A stretch of 64,000 nt of DNA, taken from assembly GCA_964575845.1 (NCBI GenBank), contig CAZNSX010000006.1:186001-250000 (forward strand), given 5' to 3'. This stretch comes from CAZNSX01 sp964575845. GTDB taxonomy: Bacteria; UBA8248; CAZNSX01. A program made the translations under genes and the position numbers. Positions 1-8,413 of this stretch are shown piece after piece (the stretch's first letter is position 1; each line of letters begins with the position of its first letter). The notes under the pieces were generated by a model, which was not told the DNA's origin, ran no database searches, and saw only the letters and a program-made list of their open reading frames with translations.

Positions 1-1
1 C

Positions 2-1012
2 AAGGATTGGCAACTCATACTGGCTCCCATCTTCTGCTGGAGCAGAAACGTGGGGGGGGTTTTCTATTCCTTCTCCGCCGCGACTACTGGGCTTCGCAAG
101 CTTTTTCCCACTGTAGAGCTGTTGGCCGGGCAGGTGGGGGCTCTGTTGGAGAGGGCACACTTGGAAGTAGAGAGAGTCCGGGAGTCGGTGGAGTTAGAGG
201 ATTTGAAGGAGACCCTCGGGAGGGCCAAGGAGGCAAGCCTCAAGGTGGGAACGTTGGCCACCCTTGGGAAGCTCATCTCCGTAACTATCCATGAGATATT
301 CAATCCCCTTAGCATCATAAGTCTCAGCATCGAGAAACTCTTCCGCTCGGTGAGACTCTCCGAGGATGAACTCAAGACCCTGGCACTAATCAGGAAGCAG
401 GTGGAGAGAATTGAGAAAACCGCCCAAAGGCTCAGGTTCATCCCGCGGAGGCCCACCGAGGAGATGGCACCGGTCCAGGTTGAGCAGCTCCTCAAAGAGG
501 TATCGGGTCTGGTCGAGCCCGAATTGGAGAGGCGTAACGTGAGGGTCGGTCTTATCCACCAGGGGGGGGCCGCCCATCTCTTGGCCAATAGGAACCAGCT
601 CACACAGCTCTTCCTGAACCTCATCCATAATGGGCAGGACGCCATGCCCGAGGGCGGAACGCTAACGATCGGCGTGGCCACATTCTGGAGAGAAGGAAAG
701 GAATGGGTCGAGCTGCGCTTCAGCGATACCGGCTGCGGCATCCCCCGGGAGAACCTGCCGCGGGTCTTCGATCAATTCTTCTCCACAAAACCCGAGGGTA
801 AGGGGATGGGACTCGGTCTTTCCATCTGCCAAGAGATCGTTTCGGCTCATGGGGGCAGGATGGGGGTAAGCAGCGAGCCGGGCAGGGGCACCACCTTTAC
901 CGTGGAGCTTCCTTCTCTCGGCGGTGTTCCTCCTTCTCAGGGTCTTCCCCTGGAAAGCGACGGCAAGAATAAGCAATGGGCTCCGACTGAAATCCTGGGA
1001 CTTAGCCCATGA
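2..1012 (+). CDS. Sensor histidine kinase, C-terminal part (5' truncated by window edge)
   Basis: The frame is open back to the first bases of the window, so the gene starts outside it; the GTG at 50 is only an internal candidate. The first ~55 residues look like the end of a GAF domain. The H-box is TIHEIFNPL, the N-box NLIHNGQDAM, then DTGCGIP and GMGLGLSIC, so dimerisation/phosphoacceptor and ATP-binding domains are complete. A cytoplasmic two-component sensor is likely; its response regulator is not in the window. It converges on nrdR with a gap of about 34 bases. The signal it senses cannot be inferred because the N-terminus is missing. Confidence 0.9.
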   Translation, partial: KDWQLILAPIFCWSRNVGGVFYSFSAATTGLRKLFPTVELLAGQVGALLERAHLEVERVRESVELEDLKETLGRAKEASLKVGTLATLGKLISVTIHEIFNPLSIISLSIEKLFRSVRLSEDELKTLALIRKQVERIEKTAQRLRFIPRRPTEEMAPVQVEQLLKEVSGLVEPELERRNVRVGLIHQGGAAHLLANRNQLTQLFLNLIHNGQDAMPEGGTLTIGVATFWREGKEWVELRFSDTGCGIPRENLPRVFDQFFSTKPEGKGMGLGLSICQEIVSAHGGRMGVSSEPGRGTTFTVELPSLGGVPPSQGLPLESDGKNKQWAPTEILGLSP

Positions 1013-1046
1013 AAAGGTTGGCCCTGACGGGAACTATCTCCTCATC

Positions 1047-1511
1047 TCAGCCCGTTCTTCCTTCCTCAAGCAGGCTCTTCAGCTCTGCCATGAACTCACT
1101 CAGGTCCTTGAAGGAGCGGTAGACGGAGGCAAACCTCACGTAGGCCACTTGGTCCAGGGCGTGAAGTTCGCGCATGACCTCCTCCCCTATCATCTGACTT
1201 GAGACCTCCTTCTCGCCGCTCTCAAGCACCTTCTTTTCAATCCTGTCCACCAAGGCCTCACGCTCCTCGGCCGAAACGGGTCTCTTCTCAAGGGCCTTCT
1301 CGATCCCGACCATTATTTTGGAGCGGTCGAAGGTCTCCCGCTGGCCGTCCTTCTTGACCACGAGAGGCAGAGCCCCTTCGATGCGCTCATAAGTTGTGAA
1401 GCGGTGGCCGCAACTGATGCACTCGCGCCTCCTTCGGATGGCATTTCCCTCCTTGGTGAGGCGGGAGTCCACTACTTTGGTTTCATCATTATTGCAGCCG
1501 GGACATTTCAT
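1047..1511 (-). CDS. nrdR: Transcriptional repressor NrdR
   Basis: 154 residues, the usual NrdR length. The N-terminal zinc ribbon (CPGC at residues 3-6 and CISCGHR about 30 residues later) is followed by an ATP-cone domain. NrdR senses ATP/dATP and represses ribonucleotide reductase genes by binding NrdR boxes. The ATG at 1511 lies just after the glyA stop, so it is the last gene of a rpiB-glyA-nrdR operon. That order is common in Gram-negative lineages around Desulfobacterota. No ribonucleotide reductase gene is in the window. Confidence 0.96.
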   Translation of the reverse strand: MKCPGCNNDETKVVDSRLTKEGNAIRRRRECISCGHRFTTYERIEGALPLVVKKDGQRETFDRSKIMVGIEKALEKRPVSAEEREALVDRIEKKVLESGEKEVSSQMIGEEVMRELHALDQVAYVRFASVYRSFKDLSEFMAELKSLLEEGRTG

Positions 1512-1513
1512 GG

Positions 1514-2800
1514 CTAGTCGAAAGAAGCGCCCGCCGCCTCCTGGGCGGTGAGAGCTTTCCTGCGTTCAGGGTAGAGGGGAAACTGACCGCAGAGCTCCCG
1601 CACCTCCCGCCTTATTTTCTGGTGAAGGGCCTCGTCATCCACCCTCTCAATGACATCAGCGATCCAGTCGGCTATCTGGCGCATCTCCGGCTCCTTCATG
1701 CCCCGGGTGGTGACGCAGGGGGTCCCGATCCGGATGCCTGAGGCGACAAAAGGGCTTCGGGTTTCAAAGGGGATAGTGTTCTTATTGACAGTAATGCCGG
1801 CGAGCTCAAGAGACCTCTCAACCTTCTTTCCCGTGAGCTCGCTGTCCCTGAAGGCGGCAAGCATCAGGTGGTTATCGGTGCCGCCTGAGACGAGCTTCAC
1901 ACCCCGCCCCATAAGCCTCTCGGCCATGGCCTTGGCGTTTGAGACGATCTGCCGCTGGTACTCTTTAAACTCCGGCTCCATGGCCTCCTTGAAGGCCACC
2001 GCCTTGGCCGCGATGATATGCATGAGGGGGCCTCCCTGCATGCCGGGGAATATGGTCTTATCCAGGGCCTTTGCCCACTCCTCCTTGCACATGACTACAC
2101 CCCCACGGGGGCCACGGAGGGTCTTGTGGGTGGTGGTCACGACGAACTCGGCGTGGGGCACGGGGCTGGGGTGGAGGCCCGCAACGATGAGGCCCGCAAT
2201 ATGGGCTATGTCCACCATTACCACAGCCCCCACCTCATCCGCTATCTCCCGGAAGGGCTCAAAGGGGATGATGCGGGGGTAGGCGCTTGCGCCCACGACG
2301 ATGAGCTTCGGGCGGTGCTCGTGCGCAAGCTCCCTCACCTGGTCAAAGTCTATCCGCTCCCTCTCCCGGTCTACACCATAGGGGACGACATTATAATTTA
2401 TGCCGGAGAAATTGACGGGGCTTCCATGAGTCAGGTGTCCACCGTGGGAGAGGTTCATCCCCATGAAGGTATCCCCGGGCTTGAGCACCGTGAGGTAAAC
2501 GCTCAGCACGGCGGGAGCTCCCGCGTGGGGCTGCACATTGGCGTGGTCGCAGCCGAAGAGCTTCTTGCACCTCTCGATGGCAAGAGATTCGCCGATGTCC
2601 ACGTTCTCACATCCCCCGTAGTAGCGCTTTCGGGGGTAACCTTCGGCGTATTTATTGGTGAGGACCGAGCCCTGAGCTTCCAGCACCGCCTCGCTCACGG
2701 CGTTCTCCGAGGCTATGAGCTCGAGTGTATTCTGCTGCCGCTCAAGCTCCAGTTGGAGGGCACGCGCTATCTCTGGGTCTACATCTATGAGCTTTTTCAT
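1514..2800 (-). CDS. glyA: Serine hydroxymethyltransferase
   Basis: 428 residues, full length for GlyA. It interconverts serine and glycine with transfer of a one-carbon unit to tetrahydrofolate, in the cytoplasm with PLP. Visible motifs are the N-terminal ELIASEN segment, the AEGYPRKRYYGG substrate loop and the PLP-lysine region TTTHKTLRGPRGG. The ATG at 2800 overlaps the rpiB stop by four bases (ATGA), showing translational coupling within the rpiB-glyA-nrdR operon. Nothing unusual is seen. Confidence 0.98.
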   Translation of the reverse strand: MKKLIDVDPEIARALQLELERQQNTLELIASENAVSEAVLEAQGSVLTNKYAEGYPRKRYYGGCENVDIGESLAIERCKKLFGCDHANVQPHAGAPAVLSVYLTVLKPGDTFMGMNLSHGGHLTHGSPVNFSGINYNVVPYGVDRERERIDFDQVRELAHEHRPKLIVVGASAYPRIIPFEPFREIADEVGAVVMVDIAHIAGLIVAGLHPSPVPHAEFVVTTTHKTLRGPRGGVVMCKEEWAKALDKTIFPGMQGGPLMHIIAAKAVAFKEAMEPEFKEYQRQIVSNAKAMAERLMGRGVKLVSGGTDNHLMLAAFRDSELTGKKVERSLELAGITVNKNTIPFETRSPFVASGIRIGTPCVTTRGMKEPEMRQIADWIADVIERVDDEALHQKIRREVRELCGQFPLYPERRKALTAQEAAGASFD

Positions 2801-3297
2801 CCCTCTCGCTCCTCAGGCCTTGGGGGCAGCGGCCCCTCCCTCATGGTCCTCTTCTCGATCGCCCGGATCTTATCAAGCCTCCTCTCGTGCCGCCCTCCGG
2901 CAAAGGGCGTCTCCAGCCAAATCCTGACAATGCGGCCCGCCAGAGCCTCATCCAGTACCCTTCCACCCATTATGAGGATGTTGGCATCATTGTGCTCCCT
3001 GGCCAGGTGGGCCGTCCGCTCATCATGGCAGAGCGCGCCCCGCACGCCGGGGAACTTATTGGCCACAATCGCCATCCCCATGCCAGAGCCGCACAGCAGA
3101 ATTCCTCTCTCCAGCCGCCCCCGCGAGACAGCCTCGGCCACCATGGCCCCGAAATCAGGGTAATCCGCAGACGTCTCATCATGAGATCCGAAATCCTCCA
3201 CCTTTAGCCCCATCTCGAGGAGGCCCTTCTTGATGGCCTCCTTGAGGGCATATCCCGCATGGTCTGAAGCTATGCCGACCGGCCTATCTTCTCCCAT
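2797..3297 (-). CDS. rpiB: Ribose-5-phosphate isomerase B
   Basis: 166 residues; RpiB proteins are usually ~145-150, the excess being a charged C-terminal tail. It interconverts ribose-5-phosphate and ribulose-5-phosphate in the pentose phosphate pathway. The N-terminal GIASDHAGY and the catalytic-cysteine segment GILLCGSGMGM are intact. It is the first gene of the minus-strand rpiB-glyA-nrdR operon, about 40 bases downstream of a consensus-like sigma-70 promoter (3340-3368). Confidence 0.95.
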   Translation of the reverse strand: MGEDRPVGIASDHAGYALKEAIKKGLLEMGLKVEDFGSHDETSADYPDFGAMVAEAVSRGRLERGILLCGSGMGMAIVANKFPGVRGALCHDERTAHLAREHNDANILIMGGRVLDEALAGRIVRIWLETPFAGGRHERRLDKIRAIEKRTMREGPLPPRPEEREG

Positions 3298-3324
3298 CGC
3301 CTACCTTTTCCCCTTATGGTTCCA

Positions 3325-3378
3325 TATTCCCAGAACTCAAAATTAATCAACGCGCTTACCCCTGTCAAGGGAAAAGCC
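3325..3378. repeat. 54-bp promoter-bearing repeat, copy 1
   Basis: This 54-base stretch recurs at 10406-10459 with only three mismatches. Read on the minus strand it contains TTGACA, a 17-base spacer and TAATTT, i.e. a sigma-70-like promoter pointing at rpiB. Outside the 54 bases the flanks of the two copies differ. Confidence 0.85.
3340..3368 (-). promoter_or_regulatory. Candidate sigma-70 promoter for rpiB-glyA-nrdR
   Basis: On the minus strand the -35 TTGACA (3368-3363) is separated by exactly 17 bases from TAATTT (3345-3340). Transcription would start about 35 bases before the rpiB ATG. The same elements and spacer length recur in the repeat copy at 10421-10449. Confidence 0.6.
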
Positions 3379-3508
3379 TCGAAGGGGGCGGAGGTCTTGT
3401 ACGCGCCACAAAGCGCTAACCGGGGGGATTATTGGAATCATTTCCGGCTAAGAGGGCCACCGAAACGTACAGAGGAAAGCGAACCCTCCGGGATTTTTTG
3501 GTGCCATA

Positions 3509-3537
3509 TTGACAGAATTGGTTGAGGAGCGCATATT
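3509..3537 (+). promoter_or_regulatory. Candidate promoter of the TetR-ABC exporter operon
   Basis: TTGACA at 3509-3514, a 17-base spacer, then CATATT at 3532-3537. The -10 element overlaps the left arm of the palindrome at 3535-3556, as expected for a repressor-controlled promoter. Confidence 0.6.
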
Positions 3538-3556
3538 GTGAATTAGAATTCACAAT
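3535..3556. promoter_or_regulatory. Palindromic operator for the adjacent TetR repressor
   Basis: Perfect inverted repeat with 10-base arms (ATTGTGAATT and its complement AATTCACAAT) around a central AG. It ends 11 bases before the TetR start codon and overlaps the promoter -10 element. Size and position fit a TetR-family autoregulatory operator. Confidence 0.75.
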
Positions 3557-3567
3557 TCGAGGGAGCC

Positions 3568-4170
3568 ATGAGGGCTGATAAGTTGAACACCGAAATCCGG
3601 CGGGCGCAGATAGCTCAGGCAGCGCTCAGCCTTGTCGCGAGCCAGGGCCTGAGGGCCATGACGGTGGAGAGGGTGGCCAGGCTGGTTGGCCTTGTCCCTT
3701 CGGCCATATACCGCCACTTCAAAGGCAAAGAGGAGGTGCTGGATGCTGTCCTCGACCTGATTCGGGAAAAGCTCCTCAGCAACGTCAGCGTCGCGCAAGA
3801 GGAAACCTCAGACCCTCTGGAAGCGCTGAGGCGCCTCCTTATGCGCCATGTCCGGTTTATCCTTGAATATCAGGCGATACCACGGATCCTTTTCTCTGAA
3901 GACGTCTATAGTGGAAAGCTCGGGAAAAGGGCTAAGTTATCTGAAGTACTAAGTGATTTTCTAGATGCCGTGGCTGATATCTTTCGGAAAGGGCAGGAGC
4001 AGGGCCGAATACGCTCAGATATTTCACCGGAAACGCTCTCTGTCCTGTTCTTGGGGCTATTTCAGCCCTCAGCGTTTCTCTGGCACGTGACCGGAGGCCA
4101 GTTCGATATAATCAAGCAGACCGATATGACATGGAAGGTAATCGGCGAGGCACTCAAAAGTCAGAAATAA
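3568..4170 (+). CDS. TetR/AcrR-family transcriptional regulator (CecR-like position)
   Basis: 200 residues with an N-terminal helix-turn-helix (MTVERVARLVGL...AIYRHFKGKEEVLDAV) and a variable ligand-binding C-terminal domain. The ATG at 3568 has GAGGGAG just upstream and sits directly after a perfect palindrome, so it probably represses itself and the following exporter. E. coli has the same order, with TetR-type CecR ahead of ybhGFSR. The inducing ligand is unknown. Confidence 0.92.
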   Translation: MRADKLNTEIRRAQIAQAALSLVASQGLRAMTVERVARLVGLVPSAIYRHFKGKEEVLDAVLDLIREKLLSNVSVAQEETSDPLEALRRLLMRHVRFILEYQAIPRILFSEDVYSGKLGKRAKLSEVLSDFLDAVADIFRKGQEQGRIRSDISPETLSVLFLGLFQPSAFLWHVTGGQFDIIKQTDMTWKVIGEALKSQK

Positions 4171-4215
4171 TCTTGTGCCATTAATGTGAAAGGCAATTCG
4201 CAAAAAGGCGAGACG

Positions 4216-5373
4216 ATGTCTGGCGGGAAAAAGCTATTCATCCTGGTGGCTGGTGTCGCGGTTGCGGCAGTGGCTGGTTACTTCTCTATCCAGAGCCAGT
4301 CCAGGGAAGGTCTGGAGGTCATTCGCGTCTCCGGCAACATCGAGGTAAGGGATACCGAGGTAAGCTTCAAGATCCCCGGGCGGGTCGAAGAGCGGCTGGT
4401 ATCAGAGGGCCAGAGGGTGAGAGCCGGTCAGGTCATTGCCCGGCTCGACAGTGCCGACCTCGCCCAGGAGGTTGCCCTTCGCAAGGCTGAGGTGAGGGCG
4501 GCGGAGGCAGCCCTCGCCGAACTTGAGGCCGGGTCCCGGCCGGAGGAAATCGCCCAGGCCGAGGCTTCCGTCCAGAAGGCCCAGGCCTGGCTCGACCAAC
4601 TGCTCGCCGGCTCCAGGGCCCAGGAACTCGCCGCTGCGGAGTCAGTGGTGGAGCGAGCCAAAGCTGAGGCGCTTCGCCTCCGGGCAGAATATGAACGCCA
4701 TGGAAGGCTCTACAAAGAGGGCGTCATATCAGCACAGGTTTATGAGGTGTCTCAGACTGCTTATGAGGTGGCCAAGGCACAGGTGCGGGAGGCTGAAGAG
4801 CATCTTGAGCTGGTCAAGGAGGGGCCCCGGAGAGAAGAGATTGAACAGGCCCGCGCGGCGTTGAGGGAGGCCAAAGAGAGGCTTGCCCTGGTCAAAAAAG
4901 GCCCCCGGAAGGAAACCATCGATCAGGCCCTGGCCCGCCTCGAACAGGCTAAACAGGCTCTTGCCTTGGCCGAGACACGTCTTAGTTACGCGACTCTCCG
5001 CTCTCCCCTCTCAGGGATCGTCCTCTCGGAGAACGCAGAGCCGGGAGAGTATGTCGCCCCCGGAACCCCGGTGGTCACGGTGGGCGACCTGGGGAACGTG
5101 TGGCTCCGGGCCTACATCAGCGAGACCGACCTTGGCCGTGTTAAGCTCGGCCAGCGCGTTCGAGTGACCACCGACACTTTTCCGGGCAAGGTTTACAGTG
5201 GAACTCTCTCTTTTATTTCCTCCGAGGCCGAGTTCACCCCGAAGAATGTCCAGACCACAAAAGAACGCGTGAAATTGGTTTATCGCATCAAGGTGGATAT
5301 CCCTAACCCCGATATGGAGTTGAAACCCGGTATGCCCGCTGATGCGGAGATCCTGTTGGGCCACGGAAGCTAG
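4216..5373 (+). CDS. HlyD/YbhG-type membrane fusion protein of an ABC exporter
   Basis: An earlier GTG exists at 4186, but the ATG at 4216 is preceded by a purine-rich stretch and puts the N-terminal membrane anchor (about residues 5-25) at the start, giving 385 residues. A split lipoyl/biotinyl domain flanks a long alpha-hairpin made of repeating heptads with three related EAGSRPEE / KEGPRREE / KKGPRKET turns. A beta-barrel domain (VWLRAYISETDLG) follows. It should link the inner-membrane ABC permeases to the outer envelope. It lies three bases before the ATPase gene. Confidence 0.9.
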   Translation: MSGGKKLFILVAGVAVAAVAGYFSIQSQSREGLEVIRVSGNIEVRDTEVSFKIPGRVEERLVSEGQRVRAGQVIARLDSADLAQEVALRKAEVRAAEAALAELEAGSRPEEIAQAEASVQKAQAWLDQLLAGSRAQELAAAESVVERAKAEALRLRAEYERHGRLYKEGVISAQVYEVSQTAYEVAKAQVREAEEHLELVKEGPRREEIEQARAALREAKERLALVKKGPRKETIDQALARLEQAKQALALAETRLSYATLRSPLSGIVLSENAEPGEYVAPGTPVVTVGDLGNVWLRAYISETDLGRVKLGQRVRVTTDTFPGKVYSGTLSFISSEAEFTPKNVQTTKERVKLVYRIKVDIPNPDMELKPGMPADAEILLGHGS

Positions 5374-5375
5374 CG

Positions 5376-6320
5376 ATGGACGCGATAAGAACGGTCGCCC
5401 TGACAAAGAGCTTTGGCGAACTGAGAGCGATCGACGGGCTGACACTGAGGGTGGCCGAAGGAGAGATATTCGGTCTCGTCGGCCCTGACGGGGGCGGCAA
5501 GACCACGACAATGCGCCTTCTGACCTCCATCATGGAACCTACCTCTGGAGACGCCTGGGTGGCCGGCCATCACATTGTGAGGGAGGCGGAGGCCGTCAAG
5601 GAGGAAATTGGGTACATGAGCCAGAAGTTTGGCCTCTACCCGGACCTGACGGTGATAGAGAACCTTGACTTCTATGCGGACATCTACGCCGTTCCCCGCA
5701 AGGGTAGGGAAGAAAAGGTCGAACGGCTCCTTTCCTTCAGCAACCTGACGCCCTTTAAAAAGCGCCTAGCGGGCGACCTCTCCGGAGGGATGAAGCAGAA
5801 GCTTGGCCTCGCGTGTGCGCTCATTCACACGCCAAAGGTGCTCTTTCTGGACGAGCCGACAAATGGGGTGGACCCAGCCTCTCGGCGCGATTTCTGGCGA
5901 ATCCTTTATCAATTGCTCCGAGAGAAGGTCACGGTCTTCCTTTCCACGGCCTATTTGGATGAGGCCGAGCGATGCAGCAGGGTCGGCCTCATCCACAGGG
6001 GGAAGCTCCTGGCCTGCGGAATGCCGGATGAGGTCAAAAAGCTCATGCGCGGGTCGATAATAGAGGTCCGCTCATCCGAGCCCCGCAGGGCTAGGTCATT
6101 GCTACAGGAAGAGCTTGGGGCCGGTTCGGTGAGTCTGTTTGGAGACCGGCTTCACCTGGTGACGCAGGACCCCGAAGGAGCTGCCGCACGGGCAGAAAAA
6201 GTTCTCTCCCGGGCGGGTCTCGAACTCAGGGGCATCCGCACCGTTGAGCCCTCCCTTGAGGATGTGTTCGTCTCCGTGCTCGCCGGTGAGAAGGAGGGCG
6301 ATGGGCATGATGCGCACTGA
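5376..6320 (+). CDS. ABC transporter ATPase, YbhF N-terminal-half equivalent
   Basis: 314 residues. Walker A is GPDGGGKT (residues 36-43), the signature LSGGMKQKLGLA and Walker B VLFLDEPTNGVDP. The H-loop reads STAYLDEAE, so Ala192 stands where the switch histidine is normally found; the second ATPase retains it. In E. coli the two ATPase halves are one protein, YbhF. Here they are two overlapping genes, so the transporter probably has a heteromeric, asymmetric ATPase pair. It works with the fusion protein upstream and the two ABC-2 permeases downstream. Confidence 0.93.
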   Translation: MDAIRTVALTKSFGELRAIDGLTLRVAEGEIFGLVGPDGGGKTTTMRLLTSIMEPTSGDAWVAGHHIVREAEAVKEEIGYMSQKFGLYPDLTVIENLDFYADIYAVPRKGREEKVERLLSFSNLTPFKKRLAGDLSGGMKQKLGLACALIHTPKVLFLDEPTNGVDPASRRDFWRILYQLLREKVTVFLSTAYLDEAERCSRVGLIHRGKLLACGMPDEVKKLMRGSIIEVRSSEPRRARSLLQEELGAGSVSLFGDRLHLVTQDPEGAAARAEKVLSRAGLELRGIRTVEPSLEDVFVSVLAGEKEGDGHDAH

Positions 6321-7275
6321 CGAGGGGAAGGCTGTCATTGTGAGAGAGATCGAGAAGCGCTTCGGCGGCTTCATCGCCGTGAATCGCGTCAGCTTCGAGG
6401 TTGCCACGGGTGAGGTCTTCGGTTTTATCGGCCCTAACGGTGCTGGAAAATCCACGACCATTCGGATGCTCTGCGGCATTCTCGCACCGAGCGGCGGGGA
6501 GGGGAGGGTAGCAGGATATGATATTCGCACCGAAGCGGAAAAGATTAAATCGCACATCGGCTATATGAGCCAGAAGTTCTCCCTCTACGAGGACCTCACC
6601 GTCGAGGAGAACATCGATTTTTACAGCGGCATCTACCGGATCGCTCCGGAGAGGAAGAGAGAGCGGAAGGAGTGGGTCATCGAGATGGCGGGCCTAAAGG
6701 AGCACCGGCACGCCCGGACGGCCACTCTCTCGGGCGGCTGGAAACAGCGCCTGGCGCTCGGCTGCGCGATTCTCCACGAGCCGCCCGTCATCTTTCTGGA
6801 CGAGCCGACGTCGGGCGTGGACCCTATAAGCCGCCGTCAGTTCTGGGACCTTATCTACGAGCTATCCGAGAGGGGGGTGACGGTGTTCGTCACCACCCAC
6901 TACATGGATGAGGCTGAGTACTGCGACAGGATCGGCCTCATCTATCGGGGTGAACTTGTCGCAATGGGAACCCCGGAGGTGCTCAAGAACGAACTCATGC
7001 AGGAGGAGGTGCTGGAGGTGGTTTGCGAAAGCCCCCAGGACGCCATGGAAGAACTCGTGAGCGTCGCCGAGGTGAAAGAGGTCTCCCTTTTCGGTAAAGG
7101 CCTGCATGTCGTCGCCGAGGACGGCGAAGCGGCCGCTGTTGAGGTGCAAAAACTCCTCAAGGAACGGGGGCATCAGAAGGTGCGGGTTGAGAAGATCGCC
7201 CCTTCGCTTGAGGACGTATTCGTCTCACTCATCGAGGCCCGTGACCGGGCTGAAGGGGCCACGCAGGAAGTGTGA
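6307..7275 (+). CDS. ABC transporter ATPase, YbhF C-terminal-half equivalent
   Basis: About 322 residues. AAGGAGG at 6291-6297 sits nine bases before the ATG at 6307; ATGs at 6301 and 6310 are alternatives. The start lies inside the end of the first ATPase gene, in another frame. All catalytic motifs are canonical: GPNGAGKST, LSGGWKQRLALG, VIFLDEPTSGVDP and an intact H-loop THYMDEAE. It is probably the catalytically complete member of the ATPase pair. The end overlaps the following permease start. Confidence 0.93.
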   Translation: MMRTDEGKAVIVREIEKRFGGFIAVNRVSFEVATGEVFGFIGPNGAGKSTTIRMLCGILAPSGGEGRVAGYDIRTEAEKIKSHIGYMSQKFSLYEDLTVEENIDFYSGIYRIAPERKRERKEWVIEMAGLKEHRHARTATLSGGWKQRLALGCAILHEPPVIFLDEPTSGVDPISRRQFWDLIYELSERGVTVFVTTHYMDEAEYCDRIGLIYRGELVAMGTPEVLKNELMQEEVLEVVCESPQDAMEELVSVAEVKEVSLFGKGLHVVAEDGEAAAVEVQKLLKERGHQKVRVEKIAPSLEDVFVSLIEARDRAEGATQEV

Positions 7276-8411
7276 CGATGAAGCCGCTTCGATTCTGGGC
7301 CATCGCTCACAAGGAGTTTATTCATATCTTCCGCGACCTGCGCAGCCTCGGCATGGCCATTGCCATCCCGATGCTGCTGCTTGTGCTCTTCGGCTATGCG
7401 CTCACCCTCGATGTCGACGAGGTGCCCATGGTGGTCTGGGACCAGAACGAATCGCATGCGAGCCGGGAGTTCATAAGCCGCTTCGGGGGCTCGGCCTATT
7501 TCTCAATCCGGGGGTACGTTCGCAACTACCGGGAGGTTGAGCGGGCGGTCGATTCCGGCCGGGCTCTCGCCGCCCTTGTGATCCCGAGGGACTTCGCCGA
7601 ACGGGTCGAGTCCGGTCGTCGGGCTCCGGTCCAATTGCTATTGGACGGGAGCGATGCTAACACCGCGACCATCGCCAAGGGTTACGCCGATGTGGTGGCC
7701 CAGACCTATTCCCAAGAGGTTACGATTCGCGAGATTCAACGACTCGGGTTACCCGAGTCCCGTATGCCGCTCGACGTGCGGCCTCGGGTCTGGTTCAATG
7801 CCGACATGGAATCCAAAAACTACATCATCCCTGGCCTCATCGCAGTGATCATGATGGTTATTGCCGCGCTTCTGACCTCTCTGACGATAGCCCGCGAATG
7901 GGAACGCGGCACGATGGAGCAGCTCATTTCTACTCCGCTGAAAGGGCACGAGCTGATCCTAGGCAAGCTCTTCCCCTACTTTGTGATCGGCATGTTTGAC
8001 GTACTCCTGGCCGTGCTTACGGGTGAATTTTTGTTTCGGGTCCCGCTGAGGGGCAGCGTGGCCCTGCTCTTCGGAATGGCGGCCGTTTTTCTGGCGGGCG
8101 TACTCTCAGTAGGCATGCTTATCAGTATCGTGAGCAAGAGCCAGCTTCTGGCCAGCCAGATAGCAATGATGGTGACGTTCCTGCCTGCGTTCTTACTCTC
8201 AGGCTTCATGTATGCCATCAGGGATATGCCGAAACCGATTCAGCTGATCACGTACCTGATTCCGGCTAGATACTTCGTGGCTCTTTTGAAGGGGATCTAC
8301 CTCAAGGGTGTCGGACTGGAAATCCTCGCCGTTGAGGCGGGGCTTCTGGCTATCTTCAGCATTTTAATGATGTTTTTGGCTAACTTGATGTTTAAGAAAA
8401 AGCTCGTGTAG
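7272..8411 (+). CDS. ABC-2 type permease (YbhS-like)
   Basis: 379 residues with one N-terminal membrane segment (GMAIAIPMLLLVLFGYAL), a large periplasmic domain and five C-terminal helices, the ABC-2 permease fold. The conserved REWERGTMEQLISTPL segment follows the second helix. The GTG at 7272 overlaps the ATPase stop; an in-frame ATG follows at 7278. It is paralogous to the next gene and should form a heterodimer with it. The substrate is unknown; the E. coli counterpart has been linked to efflux of some antibiotics and cations. Confidence 0.9.
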   Translation: MTMKPLRFWAIAHKEFIHIFRDLRSLGMAIAIPMLLLVLFGYALTLDVDEVPMVVWDQNESHASREFISRFGGSAYFSIRGYVRNYREVERAVDSGRALAALVIPRDFAERVESGRRAPVQLLLDGSDANTATIAKGYADVVAQTYSQEVTIREIQRLGLPESRMPLDVRPRVWFNADMESKNYIIPGLIAVIMMVIAALLTSLTIAREWERGTMEQLISTPLKGHELILGKLFPYFVIGMFDVLLAVLTGEFLFRVPLRGSVALLFGMAAVFLAGVLSVGMLISIVSKSQLLASQIAMMVTFLPAFLLSGFMYAIRDMPKPIQLITYLIPARYFVALLKGIYLKGVGLEILAVEAGLLAIFSILMMFLANLMFKKKLV

Positions 8412-8413
8412 TT

